Shown here: positions 44,933 through 56,019 of the stretch, in pieces
Layout of the letters: each line of letters begins with the position of its first letter
How positions within the stretch are numbered: position 1 is the stretch's first letter
Assembly: GCA_963989245.1 (NCBI GenBank)
Contig: OZ022340.1
Span: 33,577,210 to 33,641,209, forward strand
From: Nansenia antarctica
Taxonomy: Eukaryota; Chordata; Actinopteri; Argentiniformes; Microstomatidae
Direction of reading: 5' to 3'
Length of the DNA stretch: 64,000 bases
Notes under the pieces: generated by a model
Told to the model about the DNA's origin: nothing
Seen by the model: only the letters and a program-made list of their open reading frames with translations
Database searches by the model: none
Translations under genes and position numbers: made by a program

Positions 44933-45299
44933 TTCAAGGATGAGGTGGTGAAGGAGGTGGTGGAGAGGATGTGTAATGACTTCTCTGGCCAGTGCTGCAC
45001 CCACAAAGCTGCACCCACAAAAAGAAAAAAATGTGGAGACAATGCCAACCCAACTCAACCCTACTTGGTGAAGACAGGAACCACAGGCAACCGGTGAAAA
45101 TCACAGGCATATGGGCTACCATGTCAGGTAAAATAGTCTTACTGAAAGACCTTGTATAAAAAATATTGATGGGAATCTATAGCCTGTATACCTTAATACT
45201 TGATGTCTTTTATTTTCAGAGAATCCACAGCTCCTGTTTGAAGGGACCGTGTTCCTGCCACTCCACAGAGAAGATCCCCTGACAGGCTGTGAAGAGTAG
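44933..45299 (+). pseudogene. Exon-like blocks, copy 7
   Basis: Same structure with an uninterrupted downstream 3'UTR-like stretch. Confidence 0.38.
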
Positions 45300-46550
45300 G
45301 GAGCTTCTCTTCCCACCCTCAGCCATCACTGACACCCTCCTGTTCCTACATCATAAATGTTTTTGGGAACCACGCCAACTTGTTGGGATAGGTATGAAGT
45401 CAACTGCCACCAATGGGCAATACTGTGAAATTGTTGATAAAAGAGTAGTCCACAACATCAGGAACACATGCTACCTGAAGAATAGGTTTCTCCACTCTCA
45501 TATGGAGTAACTCTCCCATGTCACACTGTGATGGTGGTCATTGTAGTCTGTCTGGGATGGAGGATGTCAGTGTAGTCTCTTTCAGAAGGACAGTTTAGTC
45601 TCTCTGTGGTGGAGGGGAATCTTGGGGGAGTTGTTACACAACACATTCTTGTTTATTTATTTATTTGTATTTTACATAATTAGAGTTAGTAGATTTGTGA
45701 CAGCCCCCCAGTGTGTCTGAATTGGAGTCCTAGTATACTGTACTTCCAAATGGTTTAGCATGGGGGGTCAGGTTCAGTACTAGATTTGGGCCGAGGTCCA
45801 ATAGTGTCCTACCTACAAAAGGTTTTGTACATATAATAATTTTGTTCATATAATAATGTTGTACACATAATCATTTTGTTCCTATTTATAATAGTTCCTG
45901 CAATTTCCTGTAAATGTCTTTATCAATTAGTAATCCACAGTATGATTATGTATTTGTGTATGTTGTTTTTTAAATAATAAAATGCTGAGACAATACTATG
46001 ACATTCATTGTGTTCTTCATATTTCCAAGACATCTCAAGACATCTTAAGACATCTTCATATTTCTGTGTGAATAAATGTAAATAAATGGCATTTAGGAAA
46101 AGACAAAGCACTCTCACACAAGTATACTTTTGATAAAATAAGCTGTATTTCCATGCAGGAAAATCAGTCCAATACCATGTGAATAAATTTAAATAAATGG
46201 CATTTAGGAAAAGACAAAGCACAAGTATACTTTTGATCAAATAAGCTGTATTTCCAAGCAGGAAAATCAGTCCAATAACATCGCTAAGTCTGTTATTGTT
46301 ATTGTTTGTACCTGTGATTAAGCCATAGGGCACTTAGTAACACATGGCTACTTGGTATGTAGGAGATCTCATCTGTCACTCACGGTCAATGTCACCTCCC
46401 TTTTCTTCCTTGAACCTCCCACGTCAGGTGGTGCGACTGTCTATGGACTATTATCCAATCACGTCTTCAACAATTGCACTCCGATACGACGGACCCCCTT
46501 TAGTAATGACTTACGCCAAATTGGTGCAACCCAGGCCAGATCTTTACTTT

Positions 46551-47716
46551 AGCCGCTTTTCCATTGACCGGCCCGGGTCGGGTCAGGTCGGGTCGGGTCG
46601 GGTCAGGTCGGGTCACTTTTGATCTGTTCTGTTTCCATTACACAAACCGAACCGGACTAGTAGGAGGAGTCGTCGATAGTAGGCGGAGTTACGCGTCACA
46701 CGCAACCTGGCAAAAAGCTTCCGGGTGTACACAGCAGTGATTTTTTGGGAGAGAAAGAGAAAGAGAGAGAGGAAGCTATGTACACATAATAAAGTCATGT
46801 TTTTTGAACCCTTAAAACCACTGCCTTCACTTGTCTGCTTTATGAACTGTAGTATCATCATCGGGAAACGCAGACAAGACGCGAATCTACCGGAATTTGA
46901 CTCATGACACAGCCGGTGTTATTCACAGACAAACACGGTGCCGTTTGCGGGTTAATAACTTCGGTTTACCGGGGGTTAGGATAACAATTCAAACGTGTCC
47001 GGAAAGAGGAGAAGCCAGGGAATTCAAAAGTTTTTGAATGGAGTCGATCATCCACTCCTATCACCGTGGACACAGCGCGGAGCGAATTCCCTGTTAAAAC
47101 CGGCATTTGACTCATGAGTGAATGGTGAAAATGGCTGGACGGCTGCTGGCGAACTCCCGGTTCATCGAGTTTACGGTTAAAAGCATAACTTCTCGGGGTG
47201 TCAGCGCGGTGGTTAAGGGCTCAAAATGACCGTAGACAGATGGTGAAGTTAGCAAAGGAGTATTGTGTTTTTTTTACCACCTCCACAGCCGGTGTTATTC
47301 ACGGACAAACACGGTGCATAATAGCGATTTTTGTGTTGTGCTTGTTGTAAATAAAAGTTATATGATTCATTGAAATGACATTAAACTAAGATAATACGAT
47401 GGTCAGCATAATTTTCCGAATCTTTATTAATAAGCTATTACAGAAAATGTAGTGACATTTTCCTAGTGAATGTGGTATTTTCAAGATGGCGGTTGTGAAG
47501 AAATAATATGGGATGGGACATGGGATGACGATTGTCCATTGACCAATCAACGGTGTGGGACCTGGGACCTGGGACCCTGGGACCCTGCTCGGATGTGGTA
47601 CCTGGGACCTAGGACTGAAGCGACCCGGACCGACGAATGGAAAAGGGAACCGAAGCGGGCAGACCTAGGTCAGCACCAGGTCGGCACCAGGTCTGCATCG
47701 TAGTGGAAAAGCGCCA
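46551..47716. mobile_element. Non-autonomous DNA transposon in segment 7
   Basis: 1,166 bp absent from all other units. The ends are near-inverted repeats (GCCGCTTTTCCA on the left, TGGAAAAGCGCC on the right), with a probable 3-bp TTT target duplication. Subterminal parts hold GGGTC/AGGTC repeats (46570-46617) and GGGACCTGGGACC repeats (47555-47620). CAGCCGGTGTTATTCAC occurs twice (46911 and 47285). No transposase is present. A PIF/Harbinger-type origin is possible from the 3-bp duplication, but the family is not certain. Confidence 0.85.
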
Positions 47717-47730
47717 TTTGTACAATTTAT

Positions 47731-47895
47731 CAGGGGAGAGCGCGAACGCAGTCCCCCACTACCAGAAATTATGCAATCGAGATTTCTACATTTGAGAAAT
47801 TCAATGGGGTCAGTACAGCCGAATGTGCAATGGCTGAGCCTCGCCCATGGTGAACCACCTTCTTGATCATGGTGTCTCCCTTGCCAGGTAAGTAT
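47731..47895 (-). ncRNA. U1 spliceosomal snRNA, copy 8 (3' box disrupted)
   Basis: The transcribed region is complete. nt 72 is A as in copies 1 and 9, and nt 93 is T, which would turn a stem-loop III C-G pair into U-G. A DNA transposon begins 14 nt beyond the 3' end and splits the 3'-box-like AAAGTAAAGA, so 3' end formation may be impaired. Confidence 0.9.
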
Positions 47896-47986
47896 GAGTT
47901 GTACACGTCGGTCGTGGGCAAGTGACTGTGGTGCACAAACTACGGGTCCACGGTGTGGCTCAGTCATTTCCCCATCATGCATTGCG
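47896..47986 (-). promoter_or_regulatory. U1 promoter, copy 8
   Basis: Promoter intact even though the 3' side of this gene is disrupted. Confidence 0.63.
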
Positions 47987-48261
47987 GCATATATAACATG
48001 TACAGCTACAGCATATTTTACAGTCCATCTGAGATCTTAAACTAAGCAAGAACACTGTATATCCGCCAGTATAACGAATAGAGTTCAGACGCATCGGCCA
48101 AATGGATTCAATGTGTTTTCTTTAATGTGTCGTTCCTTGTTTGTGAGTGAGAGTCGAGAGGACCGTGAGACACCCGGCTGCAATGCCGACATTGAACACA
48201 GGGAGAGTGGCGGCGCTGTTGCACACTAATTTGACTAGAAGCCGAGTCTATCGTCGTGCAA

Positions 48262-48381
48262 TGTCCATACTCACTACGCGTTGTGATTGACAGTGTCCAT
48301 ACTCGCTACGCCAATCAGATGACAGTGTCCATACTCGCTACACCAATCAGATGGCAGAGCCGAGTATAGACATCCCAATCA
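48262..48381 (+). promoter_or_regulatory. CCAAT-box cluster, segment 7
   Basis: Same three CCAAT motifs and donor-like site as segment 1. Confidence 0.43.
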
Positions 48382-49272
48382 GATACCGGTTTGACTGTTT
48401 GTCCCGCCTTCAGCACAGAGGTTTGACTGTTTGAATGAAGACAGTCACGCCTTCAGCACAGAGCGAGCTGAGCAGAAGAGCGATCAGACTCTAGCCTTCA
48501 AAACGAGTGAGTAACTAAGTCATTTTGATATTAATATTTAATATTTTAATAAGTCAAAGTATTTCTGTGTAAATGAAGCAATGTCCTTCACGAAGCATGC
48601 TAGTTAGCGCGTTAGCTAGTTCTTTTCACTCCGAGCAGTGTCGACATCGATGGGGGTCTCCAATTGACTCCATTCAAAGTGATTTACATTCCCTGTCCTC
48701 TCCCCTGTCCGGACACATTTGAATTTTCACCGTAAGCCCCGGTAAGGCGACGTTATTAACCCGCAAAGAGTGTATCCCGGGCACCGTCTTTGTCCGCGAA
48801 TAACACCGGCTAACACCGGCTAGGAAGGTGGTAAAAATACAAGACTATGCTGGATAACTCCACCATCAGTATACGGTCAGTTTGAGCCATCAGGCATCAT
48901 TCTGGCACCCCGGGAAGTAATGTTTTGAACCCCGAGAGCATGCATATATGTCTATCCGAAAATAGTACACTCTCCTCGGCCACTGCACGCGCCTCTCCTC
49001 GGTAACGTGGAGGAACGAAAAGCTTACAGCACCGTGTATTCGGCACGGTTCTTTGCCGGTGTGAAAGCCCTATCCTATCCCTCTGCCTCTCCACTCAATT
49101 AATCCTTTATTCATTCATTCATTCATGTATGAATCCACCCATTAGTCCATTATGGACAGTGCGCTAGTTATGGGTGATTGTCAAATGTTTCAGATTTACA
49201 CATGATTGGTGAAGATGATATGTACTGTCTGTCAGACCATATATCTTTTTTTTTATTCTGGCCCAATATGAT

Positions 49273-49749
49273 TTTCTCTCTCTCCTCCTCTCTCACCCTT
49301 ATGTCTCTCTCTCCTCCTCTCCTCCTCATGTCTCTCTCTCCTCCTCATGTCTCTCTCCTCCTCTCTCACTCTCATGTCTCTCTCTCACTCATGTCTTTCT
49401 CCTCCTCTCTCACCCTCATGTCTCTCTCTCCTCCTCTCTCACTCATGTCTCTCTCTCCTCCTCTCTCACTCTCATGTCTCTCTCCTCCTCTCTCACTCTC
49501 ATGTCTCTCTCCTCCTCTCTCACTCTCATGTCTCTCTCTCCTCCTCATGTCTCTCTCTCCTCCTCATGTCTCTCTCCTCCTTATGTCTCTCTCCTCCTCT
49601 CCTCCTCATGTCTCTCTCTCTCCTCCTTATGTCTCTCCCCTCCTTATGTCTCTCTCCTCCTCTCCTCCTCATGTCTCTCTCTCTCCTCCTTATGTCTCTC
49701 TCCTCCTTATGTCTCTCTCCTCCTTATGTCTCTCTCCTCCTCCTCTCTC
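49273..49749. repeat. Pyrimidine-rich minisatellite, segment 7
   Basis: Carries a private shortened block near 49380-49395 (CTCACTCATGTCTTTC). Confidence 0.9.
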
Positions 49750-49755
49750 TGGTAG

Positions 49756-50122
49756 TTCAAGGATGAGGTGGTGAAGGAGGTGGTGGAGAGGATGTGTAAT
49801 GACTTCTCTGGCCAGTGCTGCACCCACAAAGCTGCACCCACAAAAAGAAAAAAATGTGGAGACAATGCCAACCCAACTCAACCCTACTTGGTGAAGACAG
49901 GAACCACAGGCAACCGGTGAAAATCACAGGCATATGGGCTACCATGTCAGGTAAAATAGTCTTACTGAAAGACCTTGTATAAAAAATATTGATGGGAATC
50001 TATAGCCTGTATACCTTAATACTTGATGTCTTTTATTTTCAGAGAATCCACAGCTCCTGTTTGAAGGGACCGTGTTCCTGCCACTCCACAGAGAAGATCC
50101 CCTGACAGGCTGTGAAGAGTAG
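49756..50122 (+). pseudogene. Exon-like blocks, copy 8
   Basis: Same structure with an uninterrupted downstream 3'UTR-like stretch. Confidence 0.38.
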
Positions 50123-51384
50123 GGAGCTTCTCTTCCCACCCTCAGCCATCACTGACACCCTCCTGTTCCTACATCATACATGTTTTTGGGAACCACGCCA
50201 ACTTGTTGGGATAGGTATGAAGTCAACTGCCACCAATGGGCAATACTGTGAAATTGTTGATAAAAGAGTAGTCCACAACATCAGGAACACATGCTACCTG
50301 AAGAATAGGTTTCTCCACTCTCATATGGAGTAACTCTCCCATGTCACACTGTGATGGTGGTCATTGTAGTCTGTCTGGGATGGAGGATATCAGTGTAGTC
50401 TCTTTCAGAAGGACAGTTTAGTCTCTCTGTGGTGGAGGGGAATCTTGGGGGAGTTGTTACACAACACATTCTTGTTTATTTATTTATTTGTATTTTACAT
50501 AATTAGAGTTAGTAGATTTGTGACAGCCCCCCAGTGTGTCTGAATTGGAGTCCTAGTATACTGTACTTCCAAATGGTTTAGCATGGGGGGTCAGGTTCAG
50601 TACTAGATTTGGGCCGAGGTCCAATAGTGTCCTACCTACAAAAGGTTTTGTACATATAATAATTTTGTTCATATAATAATGTTGTACACATAATCATTTT
50701 GTTCCTATTTATAATAGTTCCTGCAATTTCCTGTAAATGTCTTTATCAATTAGTAATCCACAGTATGATTATGTATTTGTGTATGTTGTTTTTTAAATAA
50801 TAAAATGCTGAGACAATACTATGACATTCATTGTGTTCTTCATATTTCCAAGACATCTCAAGACATCTTAAGACATCTTCATATTTCTGTGTGAATAAAT
50901 GTAAATAAATGGCATTTAGGAAAAGACAAAGCACTCTCACACAAGTATACTTTTGATAAAATAAGCTGTATTTCCATGCAGGAAAATCAGTCCAATAACA
51001 TGTGAATAAATGTAAATAAATGGCATTTAGGAAAAGACAAAGCACAAGTATACTTTTGATCAAATAAGCTGTATTTCCAAGCAGGAAAATCAGTCCAATA
51101 ACATCGCTAAGTCTGTTATTGTTATTGTTTGTACCTGTGATTAAGCCATAGGGCACTTAGTAACACATGGCTACTTGGTATGTAGGAGATCTCATCTGTC
51201 ACTCACGGTCAATGTCACCTCCCTTTTCTTCCTTGAACCTCCCACGTCAGGTGGTGCGACTGTCTATGGACTATTATCCAATCACGTCTTCAACAATTGC
51301 ACTCCGATACGACGGACCCCCTTTAGTAATCACTTACGCCAAATTGGTGCAACCCAGGCCAGATCTTTACTTTGTACAATTTAT

Positions 51385-51549
51385 CAGGGGAGAGCGCGAA
51401 CGCAGTCCCCCACTACCAGAAATTATGCAATCGAGATTTCTACATTTGAGAAATTCGATGGGGTCAGTACAGCCGAATGTGCAATGGCTGAGCCTCGCCC
51501 ATGGTGAACCACCTTCTTGATCATGGTGTCTCCCTTGCCAGGTAAGTAT
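51385..51549 (-). ncRNA. U1 spliceosomal snRNA, copy 9
   Basis: Complete gene with nt 72 A and 3' end CCCCTG. Promoter and 3' box are intact. Confidence 0.93.
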
Positions 51550-51640
51550 GAGTTGTACACGTCGGTCGTGGGCAAGTGACTGTGGTGCACAAACTACGGG
51601 TCCACGGTGTGGCTCAGTCATTTCCCCATCATGCATTGCG
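51550..51640 (-). promoter_or_regulatory. U1 promoter, copy 9
   Basis: Same SPH-like site and possible PSE as copy 1. Confidence 0.63.
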
Positions 51641-51915
51641 GCATATATAACATGTACAGCTACAGCATATTTTACAGTCCATCTGAGATCTTAAACTAAG
51701 CAAGAACACTGTATATCCGCCAGTATAACGAATAGAGTTCAGACGCATCGGCCAAATGGATTCAATGTGTTTTCTTTAATGTGTCGTTCCTTGTTTGTGA
51801 GTGAGAGTCGAGAGGACCGTGAGACACCCGGCTGCAATGCCGACATTGAACACAGGGAGAGTGGCGGCGCTGTTGCACACTAATTTGACTAGAAGCCGAG
51901 TCTATCGTCGTGCAA

Positions 51916-52035
51916 TGTCCATACTCACTACGCGTTGTGATTGACAGTGTCCATACTCGCTACGCCAATCAGATGACAGTGTCCATACTCGCTACACCAA
52001 TCAGATGGCAGAGCCGAGTATAGACATCCCAATCA
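51916..52035 (+). promoter_or_regulatory. CCAAT-box cluster, segment 8
   Basis: Same three CCAAT motifs and donor-like site as segment 1. Confidence 0.43.
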
Positions 52036-52926
52036 GATACCGGTTTGACTGTTTGTCCCGCCTTCAGCACAGAGGTTTGACTGTTTGAATGAAGACATTC
52101 ACGCCTTCAGCACAGAGCGAGCTGAGCAGAAGAGCGATCAGACTCTAGCCTTCAAAACGAGTGAGTAACTAAGTCATTTTGATATTAATATTTAATATTT
52201 TAATAAGTCAAAGTATTTCTGTGTAAATGAAGCAATGTCCTTCACGAAGCATGCTAGTTAGCGCGTTAGCTAGTTCTTTTCACTCCGAGCAGTGTCGACA
52301 TCGATGGGGGTCTCCAATTGACTCCATTCAAAGTGATTTACATTCCCTGTCCTCTCTCCTGTCCGGACACATTTGAATTTTCACCGTAAGCCCCGGTAAG
52401 GCGACGTTATTAACCCGCAAAGAGTGTATCCCGGGCACCGTCTTTGTCCGCGAATAACACCGGCTAACACCGGCTAGGAAGGTGGTAAAAATACAAGACT
52501 ATGCTGGATAACTCCACCATCAGTATACGGTCAGTTTGAGCCATCAGGCATCATTCTGGCACCCCGGGAAGTAATGTTTTGAACCCCGAGAGCATGCATA
52601 TATGTCTATCCGAAAATAGTACACTCTCCTCGGCCACTGCACGCGCCTCTCCTCGGTAACGTGGAGGAACGAAAAGCTTACAGCACCGTGTATTCGGCAC
52701 GGTTCTTTGCCGGTGTGAAAGCCCTATCCTATCCCTCTGCCTCTCCACTCAATTAATCCTTTATTCATTCATTCATTCATGTATGAATCCACCCATTAGT
52801 CCATTATGGACAGTGCGCTAGTTATGGGTGATTGTCAAATGTTTCAGATTTACACATGATTGGTGAAGATGATATGTACTGTCTGTCAGACCATATATCT
52901 TTTTTTTTATTCTGGCCCAATATGAT

Positions 52927-53415
52927 TTTCTCTCTCTCCTCCTCTCTCACCCTTATGTCTCTCTCTCCTCCTCTCCTCCTCATGTCTCTCTCTCCTCCTC
53001 ATGTCTCTCTCCTCCTCTCTCACTCTCATGTCTCTCTCTCCTCCTCTCTCACTCTCATGTCTCTCTCCTCCTCTCTCACCCTCATGTCTCTCTCTCCTCC
53101 TCTCTCACTCATGTCTCTCTCTCCTCCTCTCTCACTCTCATGTCTCTCTCCTCCTCTCTCACTCTCATGTCTCTCTCCTCCTCTCTCACTCTCATGTCTC
53201 TCTCTCCTCCTCATGTCTCTCTCTCCTCCTCATGTCTCTCTCCTCCTTATGTCTCTCTCCTCCTCTCCTCCTCATGTCTCTCTCTCTCCTCCTTATGTCT
53301 CTCCCCTCCTTATGTCTCTCTCCTCCTCTCCTCCTCATGTCTCTCTCTCTCCTCCTTATGTCTCTCTCCTCCTTATGTCTCTCTCCTCCTTATGTCTCTC
53401 TCCTCCTCCTCTCTC
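52927..53415. repeat. Pyrimidine-rich minisatellite, segment 8
   Basis: Same family, about 490 bp, ending at the exon-like block of segment 9. Confidence 0.9.
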
Positions 53416-53421
53416 TGGTAG

Positions 53422-53788
53422 TTCAAGGATGAGGTGGTGAAGGAGGTGGTGGAGAGGATGTGTAATGACTTCTCTGGCCAGTGCTGCACCCACAAAGCTG
53501 CACCCACAAAAAGAAAAAAATGTGGAGACAATGCCAACCCAACTCAACCCTACTTGGTGAAGACAGGAACCACAGGCAACCGGTGAAAATCACAGGCATA
53601 TGGGCTACCATGTCAGGTAAAATAGTCTTACTGAAAGACCTTGTATAAAAAATATTGATGGGAATCTATAGCCTGTATACCTTAATACTTGATGTCTTTT
53701 ATTTTCAGAGAATCCACAGCTCCTGTTTGAAGGGACCGTGTTCCTGCCACTCCACAGAGAAGATCCCCTGACAGGCTGTGAAGAGTAG
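53422..53788 (+). pseudogene. Exon-like blocks, copy 9
   Basis: Last copy. The downstream 3'UTR-like stretch is complete before the array ends near 54988. Confidence 0.38.
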
Positions 53789-54988
53789 GGAGCTTCTCTT
53801 CCCACCCTCAGCCATCACTGACACCCTCCTGTTCCTACATCATAAATGTTTTTGGGAACCACGCCAACTTGTTGGGATAGGTATGAAGTCAACTGCCACC
53901 AATGGGCAATACTGTGAAATTGTTGATAAAAGAGTAGTCCACAACATCAGGAACACATGCTACCTGAAGAATAGGTTTCTCCACTCTCATATGGAGTAAC
54001 TCTCCCATGTCACACTGTGATGGTGGTCATTGTAGTCTGTCTGGGATGGAGGATGTCAGTGTAGTCTCTTTCAGAAGGACAGTTTAGTCTCTCTGTGGTG
54101 GAGGGGAATCGTGGGGGAGTTGTTACACAACACATTCTTGTTTATTTATTTATTTGTATTTTACATAATTAGAGTTAGTAGATTTGTGACAGCCCCCCAG
54201 TGTGTCTGAATTGGAGTCCTAGTATACTGTACTTCCAAATGGTTTAGCATGGGGGGTCAGGTTCAGTACTAGATTTGGGCCGAGGTCCAATAGTGTCCTA
54301 CCTACAAAAGGTTTTGTACATATAATAATTTTGTTCATATAATAATGTTGTACACATAATCATTTTGTTCCTATTTATAATAGTTCCTGCAATTTCCTGT
54401 AAATGTCTTTATCAATTAGTAATCCACAGTATGATTATGTATTTGTGTATGTTGTTTTTTAAATAATAAAATGCTGAGACAATACTATGACATTCATTGT
54501 GTTCTTCATATTTCCAAGACATCTCAAGACATCTTAAGACATCTTCATATTTCTGTGTGAATAAATGTAAATAAATGGCATTTAGGAAAAGACAAAGCAC
54601 TCTCACACAAGTATACTTTTGATAAAATAAGCTGTATTTCCATGCAGGAAAATCAGTCCAATAACATGTGAATAAATTTAAATAAATGGCATTTAGGAAA
54701 AGACAAAGCACAAGTATACTTTTGATCAAATAAGCTGTATTTCCAAGCAGGAAAATCAGTCCAATAACATCGCTAAGTCTGTTATTGTTATTGTTTGTAC
54801 CAGTGATTAAGCCATAGGGCACTTAGTAACACATGGCTACTTGGTATGTAGGAGATCTCATCTGTCACTCACGGTCAATGTCACCTCCTCTTTCTTCCTT
54901 GAACCTCCCACGTCAGGTGGTGCGACTGTCTATGGACTATTATCCAATCACGTCTTCAACAATTGCACTCCGATACGACGGACCCCCG
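53572..54988. repeat. U1 array segment 9 (partial; array edge)
   Basis: Only about the first 1,417 bp of the unit are present. Similarity stops after 'cgacggaccccc' near 54988, about 63 bp before the 3' end of the U1 gene would begin, so this segment has no U1. Unrelated flanking DNA follows. Confidence 0.92.
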
Positions 54989-55130
54989 TCCTCCAGACCC
55001 ACTACATGGGGATGTTAAGTGAGTGTTGGAATTGTTTTAGGGGGAGAGGAATTGTTGAGAACTGATGCTGAATGTGTTAGGAAGGGCGAGTTATATTAGT
55101 TCTGGTTCGATATGGGGAATACTAGAGTAA
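54989..55130. other. Array-flank junction DNA
   Basis: Start of the single-copy-looking right flank. No gene or repeat was recognised apart from the sharp junction with the array. Confidence 0.6.
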
Positions 55131-55810
55131 TTGGAGTCTTAATCAACTCGTCTGGGACGTATTCTGACAGTTTAGAGGGGTTTAATAACGGTTTTAATGC
55201 ATTTAAGATAAGTAGAAAATATGTTTAGACACAGACCGCATTTAGCTGGGTTAAAGGACAGCGATGTATAGACGCAATTTAAACCACCTCTTCTGCATGA
55301 ATAACTATGCTAGACTACATGGAATCTCAGACTAAATGACGGTCTGGTACATATTTTGACAATCTACAGGCGTTTAGGGTATTAATTTAAACTCAACGTG
55401 CTGCTAGACTAAAACAGGTTTAGACACAGACCGCATTTATCTGGGTTAAAGGACAGCGATGTATAGATGCAATTTAAACCACCTCTTCTGCATGAATAAC
55501 TATGCTAGACTACATGGAATCTCAGACTAAATGACGGTCTGGTACATATTTTGACAATCTACAGGCGTTTAGGGTATTCATTTAAACTCAACGTGCTGCT
55601 AGACTAAAACAGGTTTAGACACAGACCGCATTTATCTGGGTTAAAGGACAGCGACGTATAGACGCAATTTAAACCACCACTTCTGCTAGGATAACTATGC
55701 TAGACTGTATGAATCTCATACTACATGACGTCTGGGACGTATTCTGACAGTTTAGAGGGGTTTAATAACGGTTTTCATGCATTTAAGATAAGTAGAAAAT
55801 ATAGCCGTAA
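55131..55810. repeat. 195-bp tandem repeat
   Basis: GTTTAGACACAGACCGCATT recurs at 55223, 55418 and 55613, an exact 195-bp period. Partial diverged copies (TCTGGGACGTATTCTGACAG) flank it on both sides near 55155 and 55730. It is A/T-rich and non-coding. Confidence 0.88.
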
Positions 55811-55849
55811 TATAGCTGGTTTATATGATGGCCAAGCGTAGACGCGAGG

Positions 55850-56019
55850 TTGAAAAGACGTCTATTGCTCAGAGGGTATAGTCGTTATTTGGTATTGATG
55901 GAAGCGTACACTACAAACAACGACCCGAAAGTCATAGCTGGATATTATATTCAAAGCATTCATGGAGGATGTCCAGAGAGGCTGCGAAATGATAGGGGCA
56001 CAGAACATGGGTCAATTAA
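55850..56019 (+). pseudogene. Integrase-core (rve) fragment, plus strand
   Basis: Encodes YSRYLVLMEAY, TNNDPKVIAGYY and CPERLRNDRGTEHGSI, a pattern I know from DDE integrase-core proteins related to retroelements and Ginger-type transposons in fish and corals. The Asp of NDRGTE would be the second catalytic residue, and the first is missing upstream. The frame loses similarity near 56019, where the inverted partner begins. It is a fragment, not a gene. Confidence 0.6.

Larger units (their letters stand above)
39782..45082. repeat. U1 array segment 6 (LINE#1 only, 5,301 bp)
   Basis: Counterpart of segment 4. It is shorter mainly because the pyrimidine minisatellite lost some repeats (44494-44926), and it has one extra ATTC near 44340. 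Confidence 0.93.
45083..49905. repeat. U1 array segment 7 (DNA transposon insertion, 4,823 bp)
   Basis: A LINE-free unit interrupted by a 1,166-bp DNA transposon at 46551-47716, just beyond the 3' end of its U1 gene (47731-47895). Confidence 0.93.
49906..53571. repeat. U1 array segment 8 (complete, no LINE, 3,666 bp)
   Basis: Complete LINE-free unit, close in sequence and length to segment 1, with an intact U1 gene at 51385-51549. The gaps between landmarks hold the same unit sequence as segment 1. Confidence 0.94.

Noticed and set aside
46725..46907. Small frames in the segment 7 insertion as a transposase
   Set aside because: Too short, no DDE-like motifs; the element appears non-autonomous.
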